Under the pieces are notes generated by a model. The model made no database searches and was not told where the DNA came from. It was given only the letters and a program-made list of their open reading frames with translations. Of a stretch of 64,000 nt of DNA, positions 1 through 6,953 are shown piece after piece. Numbering within the stretch: position 1 is the first letter of the stretch; each line of letters starts with the position of its first letter. Origin of the DNA: JACCTU01 sp963769665 (GTDB taxonomy: Bacteria; Actinomycetota; Thermoleophilia; Gaiellales; Gaiellaceae). The DNA is taken from assembly GCA_963769665.1 (NCBI GenBank), contig CAVYMQ010000002.1, positions 402,787-466,786 on the forward strand. Direction: 5' to 3'. A program made the position numbers and the translations under genes.

Positions 1-59
1 TGGCCGTGCTCCTCACGAGGTAGGAGAACCGCCGGGAGGGGCGAACCTTCTCCGGCCCC

Positions 60-914
60 ATGCGTCTAGGAGCGTTCATTGCTCCGCCGCTCCTCGCACT
101 CGCTCTCGCGGCCCCCGCGGCCGGAGCGGCGGCTGATGCGCGCGTCGCCGCGCTACAGGTCGCCCTGCGCGCGAACGGCGTCTACGACGGCACGATCGAC
201 GGGGTGAGCGGCCCGCAGACGGCGGAAGCCGTCCGCGTGATCCAGGCGAGGGCGAAGATCACGGTCGACGGCGTCGTCGGGCCCGAGACTCGGAAAGCGC
301 TCGGGAAGCTCGGCCGGCCCGGCCTGGGAACTCGGACACTGGAGACAGGCATGCGAGGTTGGGACGTCGCCTCGCTCCAGTTCCGGCTCGCGCTGCGCGG
401 CTTTCCCTCCGGCACGTTCGACGGCGAGTTCGGCGGCCACACCGATGCAGCCGTGCGCCGCTTCCAGGAGTGGGCCGGGCTCGAGCCCGACGGGGTCGCC
501 GGGCCCGCGACGACCCTGGCGCTCGCGAGGCCGCCGGCAACGTCACCGGTCGGGTTGTCGCCGCCGCTGTACGTCCCGTACACCGATGTGTTCGGGCCGC
601 GCGGCGCGCGCATGCACACGGGCGTCGACTTCCCGGCGCCGAGTGGAACGCCGGTCCTCGCCGCGCGCACCGGTGTGGTGACGGTCACGCGCTGGCTCGA
701 CGGCTACGGAAACACGGTCGCGCTCAAGCACGAGCTCGGCGCGAGCACCGTGTACGCGCACCTGTCGGCGATCCTCGTCAAGCCCGGAGCGCAGGTCGCA
801 GCCGGGCAGCCGATCGGACGCGTCGGCGCGACCGGCTCGGCGACCGGACCGCATCTGCACTTCGAGCTGCGCGTGCGCGGCGCCGCGATCGACCCGGTTC
901 CCGCGTTCAGGTAG
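60..914 (+). CDS. Secreted M23 peptidase with two peptidoglycan-binding domains
   Basis: Probable cell-wall endopeptidase acting outside the membrane on peptidoglycan cross-links. The 284-residue protein starts with a signal peptide (about residues 1-24, Ala-rich). Two PG_binding_1 repeats follow, about residues 28-85 and 103-155, each with the pattern LQ..L...G...G..DG..G..T..AV..FQ. The LytM/M23 domain covers about 185-284: HTGVDF carries the first zinc-ligand pair and HLHFE the catalytic and zinc histidines. Both motifs are intact, so it is predicted active rather than an EnvC-type degenerate protein. ATG 60 is the only start giving a complete signal peptide. The 59 bases upstream contain short GC-rich inverted repeats but no promoter I can name. 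It converges with an Rpf-like wall gene. Confidence 0.88.
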   Translation: MRLGAFIAPPLLALALAAPAAGAAADARVAALQVALRANGVYDGTIDGVSGPQTAEAVRVIQARAKITVDGVVGPETRKALGKLGRPGLGTRTLETGMRGWDVASLQFRLALRGFPSGTFDGEFGGHTDAAVRRFQEWAGLEPDGVAGPATTLALARPPATSPVGLSPPLYVPYTDVFGPRGARMHTGVDFPAPSGTPVLAARTGVVTVTRWLDGYGNTVALKHELGASTVYAHLSAILVKPGAQVAAGQPIGRVGATGSATGPHLHFELRVRGAAIDPVPAFR

Positions 915-991
915 TCAGGAGGGTTCAACGGAACAGGCGCTATGCCGCCGGGCCGCGCTGGGCGGCGCGATGCGGCGTCCTCAGTCGCGCC

Positions 992-1008
992 CGTATCCAC
1001 CGGATACG
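992..1008. terminator. Small perfect hairpin between convergent genes
   Basis: CGTATCC-ACC-GGATACG forms a perfect 7-bp stem with a 3-nt loop. It lies in the 165-bp gap between two convergent genes (stops at 914 and 1080). There is no U-tract on either side, so it is at best a weak or factor-assisted bidirectional terminator. The rest of the gap shows no supportable gene. Confidence 0.3.
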
Positions 1009-1079
1009 AACGCTCCCTGCGTCCTTGCCTCGCACCACCCATCGCACCCCGACGACGAGGCCTGTCCCGCCGAACCCTC

Positions 1080-1670
1080 CTACAACAGCCCGCAGGCGCG
1101 CGCGGTGTTCGGCCACGGGTAGAAGCCGCGGCCGCTGCGGTACGCGCGTTCAGCAACCCAGATCTGCTCGAGCGCGGTCCACTTGTTGGCCGTGCCCTTC
1201 GTCCGAAGCAGTTCCGGCGCATACGTGCGCTGGAAGCTGATGTCCATCTGGAGCCCGCCGTAGTAGCCGTTCCCCGTCGCCGTCGCCCAACCCTGGTGCG
1301 GGTGGCGCTCGTAGCGGTGGATGCACAGCCACTGCTGACGGCGGGGCGGGTTCGAGGCCTGCCGCCGGCGCTTTTCTGCCTTCGCCTTCCACGCGTTGAG
1401 GATCAGCACGCGCTGCTCGCGATCGTTGGAGCGCTCCGCCGCGTGCGCCGCGCGCGTGCGCCGAACCCGCATCAGGCGCTCCCACCGCCATGTCTCACGG
1501 CGGTACTTGACGATCTGCGCGAGCAGGAAGTTCCCGATGTCGGTTTCCGGTTCGACCGTCTCGGTGGGTGTAGGCAGCGGCGGCGCGTCATCCGCGATCG
1601 ACGCCGGCGCGTACACGCCCGCAATCAGAGCAATCGACAGCACCAAGGCTGTCGCCAAGTGTCTTCGCAA
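1080..1670 (-). CDS. Rpf-like transglycosylase-family secreted protein
   Basis: Likely secreted muralytic enzyme of the resuscitation-promoting-factor/lysozyme-like family. The C-terminal domain (about 80 residues) begins WLCIHRYE, with the expected catalytic Glu of the family. It continues with GWATATGNGYYGGLQM, an aromatic F.RTYAPELL segment, a W..LEQIWVAERAY segment, and ends W.NTARACGLL; the two Cys could form the family disulphide. The N-terminus is a signal peptide (SIALIAGVYAPASIADDA) followed by a basic linker. I prefer TTG 1670, which has GGGGGAAAA about 10 nt upstream; the upstream GTG 1715 lies inside a stable hairpin. It is 23 nt (from the GTG) to 69 nt downstream of the membrane-protein gene on the same strand. 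Muralytic function follows from family membership. Confidence 0.8.
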   Translation of the reverse strand: MRRHLATALVLSIALIAGVYAPASIADDAPPLPTPTETVEPETDIGNFLLAQIVKYRRETWRWERLMRVRRTRAAHAAERSNDREQRVLILNAWKAKAEKRRRQASNPPRRQQWLCIHRYERHPHQGWATATGNGYYGGLQMDISFQRTYAPELLRTKGTANKWTALEQIWVAERAYRSGRGFYPWPNTARACGLL

Positions 1671-1694
1671 CGAGATGTTTTCCCCCTTCGCATG

Positions 1695-1726
1695 CCGGCG
1701 AACAGAGCTGGCCACAGCTCCGCCGG
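1695..1726 (-). promoter_or_regulatory. Two-tier hairpin in the leader of the Rpf-like gene
   Basis: On the minus strand CCGGCG-GAGCTG-TGGC-CAGCTC-TGTT-CGCCGG folds into a 6-bp outer and 6-bp inner stem, with a one-sided 4-nt bulge and a 4-nt loop. It ends just before the GGGGGAAAA ribosome-binding site. Actinobacterial rpf genes often carry c-di-AMP (ydaO) riboswitches, but I cannot match the conserved ydaO core here. It is reported only as a leader structure. Confidence 0.4.
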
Positions 1727-1738
1727 ACGCGGTCGAGG

Positions 1739-2395
1739 TTAGCCGGGGTGTTTTCCAGCTAGGCGAAAACTCACAAAGTTCTTACCTTGTGACGTAAAGC
1801 CTAAATAGAGCAGGACAACGCCGATCACGATGAACACGGCGGTTTGCGCAACGCCGAGGCCCGCAACGGCGCTGCCGATCGCTGCTGACGCGACACCCGC
1901 AATGACGAGTGTGTTGCCAACAGGCCGCCTGCGGATCGTCACTAACGCGACCGCGACGACGGCGAGGGTGCCGAGCGAGTTCGCGACGATCGCGAGCACG
2001 CGTTCGGGAAAGAGCTCGAGGTGCTGTTGCGCTTCCGGGATGCTCGTGCCGCTGACCGGCGACGTGAGCGGCGACGCGACACCGATCCCGATCGCGAGCC
2101 CGGTGTAGAGCAGCCCGACCGGCGCGGCCCAGCGCCGTCCGATCAGGAGCAGCGAGCCGACACCGAGCAACGGCGCCGTCAGCAGTCCGCCGCACGTGTA
2201 GTAGACGCGAAACGACGCCTCGTTCCAACCGGCCGCCGCTCCCCAGGCGAGCGCAGCCGAGGCGAGGGCGTAGGCGAGCAGCGAGGCAGACCACGCGGCG
2301 AGCTGTGGCGCGCGAGTCGTCCGCCAGCGGCGCGCCAGGCTCCCGGCCAGCCGCAAGGCGAGCAGCGCGGCGCCGAACGCGAGCAGCGTCTCCAT
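1739..2395 (-). CDS. Predicted multi-pass membrane protein
   Basis: I do not recognise the family. The protein (about 218 residues from ATG 2395) has around seven hydrophobic segments, starting METLLAFGAALLALRLAGSL, with a short polar loop near the middle (SGTSIPEAQQHLELFPERV) and a short polar C-terminus. The 7-TM layout resembles small sensor or hypothetical membrane proteins of actinobacteria. ATG 2395 is chosen because a -10 box TACGCT lies 8 nt before it (plus-strand 2404-2409), fitting the leaderless pattern seen through the window; an in-frame upstream ATG at 2434 would add 13 residues. It is transcribed toward the Rpf-like gene and may share a transcript with it. Confidence 0.7.
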   Translation of the reverse strand: METLLAFGAALLALRLAGSLARRWRTTRAPQLAAWSASLLAYALASAALAWGAAAGWNEASFRVYYTCGGLLTAPLLGVGSLLLIGRRWAAPVGLLYTGLAIGIGVASPLTSPVSGTSIPEAQQHLELFPERVLAIVANSLGTLAVVAVALVTIRRRPVGNTLVIAGVASAAIGSAVAGLGVAQTAVFIVIGVVLLYLGFTSQGKNFVSFRLAGKHPG

Positions 2396-2478
2396 CGGCG
2401 CGCAGCGTAGTAGGGTCGGACGGTGAAGCCCCATTCCAGCAGGCCATGACCTTCATGGGGCATCGGCCGAGGTGACCG

Positions 2479-2512
2479 CCGGTTGGCAAACCGGTGTCAG
2501 GCCTGGTAGGAA
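2479..2512 (+). promoter_or_regulatory. Operator-like palindrome overlapping the sugar-transport promoter
   Basis: CCGGTT-GGCA-AACCGG (2479-2494) is a perfect 6+6 inverted repeat. A possible -35 TTGGCA (2483-2488) lies inside it and a possible -10 TAGGAA (2507-2512) follows after 18 nt, so a repressor bound here would cover the -35. Such palindromes are typical of LacI/ROK-type sugar regulators. No regulator gene is present in the window. Confidence 0.45.
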
Positions 2513-2535
2513 CACACCTGGAAAAGGGGGTTGGC

Positions 2536-3759
2536 TTGGCTGAGGTCACGTTCGAGCACGTCAGCAAGATCTATCCCGACGGAACGCGGGCGGTCTCGGA
2601 CATCGAGCTCGAGATCAAAGACGGAGAATTCATGGTTCTCGTCGGCCCCTCCGGGTGCGGAAAGACGACCGCGCTCCGCATGGTCGCCGGCCTCGAGGAG
2701 ATCAGCGAGGGCGAGTTGAAGATCGGCGATCGCGTCGTCAACAACGTCGCGCCGCGGAACCGCGACATCGCGATGGTGTTCCAGAGCTACGCGCTCTATC
2801 CGCACCTGACCGTGTACGACAACATCGCGTTCGGGCTGAAGCTCCGGAAGATGGAGAAGCAGGAGATCGACAAGCGCGTCAAGGACGCAGCGCGCGTCCT
2901 CGATCTCGAGCCGTTCCTCGACCGCAAGCCGCGCGCGCTCTCGGGCGGACAGCGGCAGCGAGTCGCGATGGGCCGAGCGATCGTCCGCCAGCCGCAGGCA
3001 TTCCTGATGGATGAGCCGCTCTCGAACCTCGACGCGAAGCTGCGCGTGCAGATGCGCGCGGAGATCTCGCAGCTGCAGAGCAGGCTGGGCACGACGACGA
3101 TCTATGTCACGCACGACCAAGTCGAGGCGATGACGATGGGTGACCGCGTGGCCGTGATGCGCAAGGGCGAGCTGCAGCAGGTCGCGACACCGCAAGAGCT
3201 CTATGACGAGCCAGTCAACCTGTTCGTCGGCGGCTTCATCGGCAGCCCGTCGATGAACCTGCTCGAGGGCACGCTGCAGCGCTCGAACGGAGGAATGGCC
3301 GTCGCGCTCGGAAGCCAGAAGCTCGAGCTCGGTGACAGTGCAATGAACAAGCGACCCGCGCTCGAGTCCTACGACGGCAAGACGGTGATCGTCGGCATCC
3401 GGCCGGAGCATCTCGAGGACGCCTCGCTGGAGAGCGACATCCCTGACGGTCGACGGCTCAAGGGCGAGGTCGCCCTCACCGAGGCGCTCGGCGCGGAGCT
3501 GATCGTGTACGTCAACACGGACGCCAAGCCCGCGCACACGGACGAAGTGAAGGAGCTCGCTCGAGACGCAGGCGCGATCGAGCCTGCCGCCGGCATCGCG
3601 GGCGGCGAAGGCGCAACGATCGTCGGGCGCTTCGGCACACGATCGAAGGCTCGACCCGGTCAGCAGACCGAGGTCGCCGTCGACACCGACGGCATGCACT
3701 TTTTCGACCCCGAAAGTGGAATGGGGATCTACGACAAAACGACGGAGGAGGGAACGTGA
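2536..3759 (+). CDS. Sugar ABC transporter ATPase (UgpC/MalK/MsmK type)
   Basis: Energises uptake of a sugar or oligosaccharide at the inner face of the membrane. Walker A is GPSGCGKTT, the Q-loop is in MVFQSYALYPHLTVYDNI, the ABC signature LSGGQRQR, Walker B AFLMDEPLSNLD and the H-loop YVTHDQ. A C-terminal TOBE/regulatory extension of about 170 residues is typical of CUT1-family ATPases. I chose TTG 2536 (LAEVTFEHVSKIY) because GAAAAGGGGG sits about 5 nt before it and family proteins begin exactly there; GTG 2494 would add 14 unsupported residues and overlaps the operator. It is first in an operon with a binding protein, two permeases and a mannosidase. Its stop overlaps the next start (GTGA). 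Confidence 0.93.
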   Translation: MAEVTFEHVSKIYPDGTRAVSDIELEIKDGEFMVLVGPSGCGKTTALRMVAGLEEISEGELKIGDRVVNNVAPRNRDIAMVFQSYALYPHLTVYDNIAFGLKLRKMEKQEIDKRVKDAARVLDLEPFLDRKPRALSGGQRQRVAMGRAIVRQPQAFLMDEPLSNLDAKLRVQMRAEISQLQSRLGTTTIYVTHDQVEAMTMGDRVAVMRKGELQQVATPQELYDEPVNLFVGGFIGSPSMNLLEGTLQRSNGGMAVALGSQKLELGDSAMNKRPALESYDGKTVIVGIRPEHLEDASLESDIPDGRRLKGEVALTEALGAELIVYVNTDAKPAHTDEVKELARDAGAIEPAAGIAGGEGATIVGRFGTRSKARPGQQTEVAVDTDGMHFFDPESGMGIYDKTTEEGT

Positions 3760-5048
3760 TCAGGAAGTACGCGCTGTCTTTCGGCGCTCTCGTCCTCGCG
3801 CTCTCACTCGCAGTCGCTGCCGCCGCGTGCGGTGGTAGCGACGACGAGGGAAGCGAAGCGGGGACAGGCACCATCAGCGTGCTGTCGCTCTGGGGCGGTG
3901 GCGAGCAGGAGGCCTTCCAGAAGGTCCTCACTGCGTTCACGGCAGAAACAGGAATCAAGACGAAGTACGAGTCCGCGCGTGACTTCCTGCCGGTCGTTCG
4001 CTCACGGCTTGCCGCGGGCAACCCGCCGATGGTCGCGATCATCCCGCGGCCGGGCATCGTCGCCGACCTGGCGAAGGAAGGGTCGCTGATCTCGCTCGAC
4101 GATCTGGGTCTGGACGCCGATGCGATCAACGAGAACTACGGCGAGGCGTGGACCAACCTCACGACGGTCGACGGCACGACGTACGGAGTCGTGGCGAAGG
4201 CGAACTCGAAGAGCGTCGTGTGGTACCGGCCCGACGACTCGAAGGTGCAGCCCGTCGACACGTTCGACGAGCTGAAGACCCTGACCACGAGCCTGACGAG
4301 CGACGCTCAGAAGCCGTGGTCGCTCGGTGCCAAGGACTCGTGGACGCTCACCGACTGGTTCGAGAACATCTACGCCCGCACCGCGGGTGTGGACAAGTAC
4401 AACCAGCTGTTCAGCGGCGAGCTCGACTTCACGGATCAGTCCGTGAAGGACGCTCTGACGCAGCTGACCGAGCTGCTCAACAACGACTCGGTGTCCGGCG
4501 GGATCGACGGCGCGCTCGGCACCGACTTCGTCGGCGGCATCGGGAAGGTGTTCAGCACCAACCCGACCGCGCACCTGTACATGGAAGGCGGCTTCGTCGG
4601 CGGCATCGCGCTGGCGGACGTCAACCCGGACCTCGTGCCGGGGCAGACGATCGACTTCTTCCCGTTCCCGACGATCGACGAGGCACAGGGTGATCCGCTC
4701 GTCGGCGGTGGCGACGTCACCGCAGCGTTCGTGAACAACGAGGACGTCGCGAAGCTGATCGAGTACCTCGCCTCGCCCGAGGCCGGCGAGATCTGGGTCT
4801 CGACGGGCGCCATCGTCTCGCCGAACAAGGGCGTGACGGCGGATGCGTATCCGAACGAGCTCGTCAAGAAGGAGGCCGAGCAGGTTGCAGGCGCGACGGC
4901 CTTCGTCTTCGACGGCTCCGACCTCCTCCCGGGCGCGCTCGGCGAGGACTGGGGCACGCTGCTCCAGAACGTGCTGAAGGATCCGTCCAGCATGGACAGC
5001 CAGCTCGATCAGTTCCAGCAGCAGGCCGAGGACGCGTTCGGCGGCTAG
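3756..5048 (+). CDS. Sugar-binding lipoprotein of ABC transporter
   Basis: Extracytoplasmic solute receptor (family 1, CUT1). A lipoprotein signal ends in the lipobox AAAAC (Cys25), followed by GGSDDEGSEAGTG, so the protein is lipid-anchored outside the membrane. The mature part (about 405 residues) has the usual family features: ISVLSLWGGGEQEAF at the start of the first lobe, a GGGDV segment, and late LIEYLASPEAGEIWVSTGAIVSPNKG typical of maltose/oligosaccharide binders. GTG 3756 overlaps the TGA of the ATPase gene. The genes that follow encode the permeases and an alpha-mannosidase, so the likely ligand is a mannose-containing oligosaccharide; this is inference from context. Confidence 0.9.
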   Translation: MIRKYALSFGALVLALSLAVAAAACGGSDDEGSEAGTGTISVLSLWGGGEQEAFQKVLTAFTAETGIKTKYESARDFLPVVRSRLAAGNPPMVAIIPRPGIVADLAKEGSLISLDDLGLDADAINENYGEAWTNLTTVDGTTYGVVAKANSKSVVWYRPDDSKVQPVDTFDELKTLTTSLTSDAQKPWSLGAKDSWTLTDWFENIYARTAGVDKYNQLFSGELDFTDQSVKDALTQLTELLNNDSVSGGIDGALGTDFVGGIGKVFSTNPTAHLYMEGGFVGGIALADVNPDLVPGQTIDFFPFPTIDEAQGDPLVGGGDVTAAFVNNEDVAKLIEYLASPEAGEIWVSTGAIVSPNKGVTADAYPNELVKKEAEQVAGATAFVFDGSDLLPGALGEDWGTLLQNVLKDPSSMDSQLDQFQQQAEDAFGG

Positions 5049-5070
5049 GACGAGCGGGTAACGCGAACCA

Positions 5071-6036
5071 ATGAGTAGCGGCACCGTCGCCCCGGGAAGT
5101 GTGGTCGGGAAACCCCCGGGGCGGCGGTTGGCCGCGATGCGCGAGGGCGGGCTGCAGGCTCTGCCCTTCCTCGCGCCGGCGCTCATCCTCGTCTTCTTCT
5201 TCCTGATCATCCCCGTCATCTGGACGGTGTTGCTCAGCGTGAACAAGACCCGAGGGCTGAACTTCGGCACCGAGTGGATCGGCCTCGACAACTACGAGCG
5301 GTTGCTCACGCGCGACAGCCGGTTCCTCGACCGAGACGAATGGCCGTGGACCGGCGCGCTCATCAACAACATCCGCTGGCTGATCGTCTATCCGATCCTC
5401 TGTCTGTTCCTCGGGCTCCTCACGGCCGTTCTGGCGACGCGGGTTCGCTACGAAGCGGCGTTCAAGGCGATCATCTTCGTGCCGATGGCGATCTCCGCCA
5501 CCGCCGTCGGCGTGATCTGGCTGCTCGTCTACAGCCCCGACCCCGACATCGGCGTCCTGAACGCGGTGATCACAGGAGCGGGCGGCGACCCGGTCTCCTG
5601 GCTGGGACGAGGGGACATCGCGAACTACGCGATCATCCTCGCGTACGTGTGGGCGTCGACCGGCTTCGTGATGGTCGTGCTCTCCGCGGCCTTGAAGGGC
5701 ATCTCGCAGGAAGTGATCGAAGCGGCGCGCACCGACGGCGCGACCGAGTGGGACATCTTCCGCAGGATTCAGTTTCCGCTGCTGTCGCTCCCGATCGCCG
5801 TCGTCTCCGTCTGGATGATCATCAACGTGATCAAGGTGTTCGACATCGTCTACATCATGACCAAGGGCGGACCGGGCGGCGCCACGCGCGTGATCGCGTA
5901 CAGCTACTACGTCGAGACGTTCGAGAACGGCCTCGGCGGCTACGGCGCGGCGGTCGCGGTCGTGATGCTCGCTCTGATCATCCCCGTGATGATCTGGCAG
6001 ATCCGGCGGTTCCGCAGCGAGGCGGTGATCTCATAA
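5071..6036 (+). CDS. Sugar ABC transporter permease (MalF/UgpA type)
   Basis: One of the two membrane subunits of the importer. The 321-residue protein has a short cytosolic N-terminus, then about six transmembrane segments, beginning at LPFLAPALILVFFFLIIPVI. The EAA loop that docks on the ATPase is seen at EAARTDGATEWDIFRRI. It ends AVIS with TAA at 6034-6036. The coupling to the next gene is unusual: the next reading frame starts at or near the ATAA overlap. A GAGG Shine-Dalgarno-like element lies about 10 nt before the overlap. Confidence 0.9.
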   Translation: MSSGTVAPGSVVGKPPGRRLAAMREGGLQALPFLAPALILVFFFLIIPVIWTVLLSVNKTRGLNFGTEWIGLDNYERLLTRDSRFLDRDEWPWTGALINNIRWLIVYPILCLFLGLLTAVLATRVRYEAAFKAIIFVPMAISATAVGVIWLLVYSPDPDIGVLNAVITGAGGDPVSWLGRGDIANYAIILAYVWASTGFVMVVLSAALKGISQEVIEAARTDGATEWDIFRRIQFPLLSLPIAVVSVWMIINVIKVFDIVYIMTKGGPGGATRVIAYSYYVETFENGLGGYGAAVAVVMLALIIPVMIWQIRRFRSEAVIS

Positions 6037-6953
6037 GCACCACGACGGCCGCCGAGACGATCGCCGTACGCCCGCGCGAGTCGACCTCCGCGCGAATCGT
6101 TGCGTTCCTCGGGCGCAGCCCCGTCCACATCGCGCTCATCGTCCTCGCCGGCCTCTGGCTCCTCCCGACGGTGGGGCTGCTCGTCACCTCTTTCCGTCCG
6201 AGGCCCGACATCGCGTCGTCGGGTTGGTGGACGGCGTTCACCAACACGGACTTCACGCTCAAGAACTACGACCTCGTCCTCAACGCCAACCAGATGAGCT
6301 CGAGCTTCCTCAACAGCCTCCTGATCGCGTTGCCGTCGACGCTTCTGCCGCTGGCGATCGGTTCGATGGCCGCCTACGCGTTCGCGTGGATCCGCTTCCC
6401 GCTCCGGGACACGATCTTCCTCTCCATCGTCGCACTGATGGTCGTGCCGGTTCAGAGCGCGTTCGTCCCGATCCTCGTCGAGTTCCAGGACCTCGGGGAG
6501 TTCCTGACCGGGACGAAGACCGCGATCACGGGGTGGTACTTCGGAATCTGGATCGCGCACACCGTGTTCGCGCTTCCGTTCTGCGTCTTCCTGCTCCGCA
6601 ACTTCTTCATCACGCTTCCACGTGACCTGATCGAGGCGGCCCGGGTCGACGGGGCGACGAACTGGAAGATCTTCCGCAGCATCGTCCTCCCGCTCTCGGT
6701 GCCGGCGCTCGCGTCGTTCGGCATCTTCCAGTTCCTCTGGGTGTGGAACGACCTGCTGACGGCGCTGGTGTTCATCCAGGAGTCCGACCAGTGGCCGATG
6801 ACGATTCGGATCAGCCAGATGCTCTCGACGTACGGTGTCGAGTTCCACCTGCTGAGCGCCGGGGCGTTCCTCCTGATGGCAGTGCCGCTCATGGTCTTCT
6901 TTGCGCTTCAGCGCTACTTCGTGCAAGGCCTGCTGGCGGGCTCGGTCAAATAG
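6033..6953 (+). CDS. Sugar ABC transporter permease (MalG/UgpE type), apparent ATA start
   Basis: Second membrane subunit of the importer, about 306 residues. About six transmembrane segments are visible, the first at IALIVLAGLWLLPTVGLLV, with the EAA loop EAARVDGATNWKIFRSIVLP. No ATG, GTG or TTG occurs in frame before the first membrane segment. The codon where family members start is ATA at 6033, overlapping the previous TAA (ATAA) and followed by AGC ACC ACG, which would read as MSTTTAAETI. Downstream GTG codons would cut off the first transmembrane helix. Either this is a true ATA start used by translational coupling or the base is an assembly or mutational change from ATG. Confidence 0.85.
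   Translation: MSTTTAAETIAVRPRESTSARIVAFLGRSPVHIALIVLAGLWLLPTVGLLVTSFRPRPDIASSGWWTAFTNTDFTLKNYDLVLNANQMSSSFLNSLLIALPSTLLPLAIGSMAAYAFAWIRFPLRDTIFLSIVALMVVPVQSAFVPILVEFQDLGEFLTGTKTAITGWYFGIWIAHTVFALPFCVFLLRNFFITLPRDLIEAARVDGATNWKIFRSIVLPLSVPALASFGIFQFLWVWNDLLTALVFIQESDQWPMTIRISQMLSTYGVEFHLLSAGAFLLMAVPLMVFFALQRYFVQGLLAGSVK

Noticed and set aside
1600..1740. c-di-AMP (ydaO) riboswitch before the Rpf-like gene.
   Set aside because: Context is right but the conserved core could not be matched by eye; kept as an unnamed hairpin.
5274..6953. Apparent fusion of the two permeases in one frame.
   Set aside because: The first half of this frame is out of frame with the real first permease, which ends at TAA 6034-6036; only the part after 6033 is protein-like.
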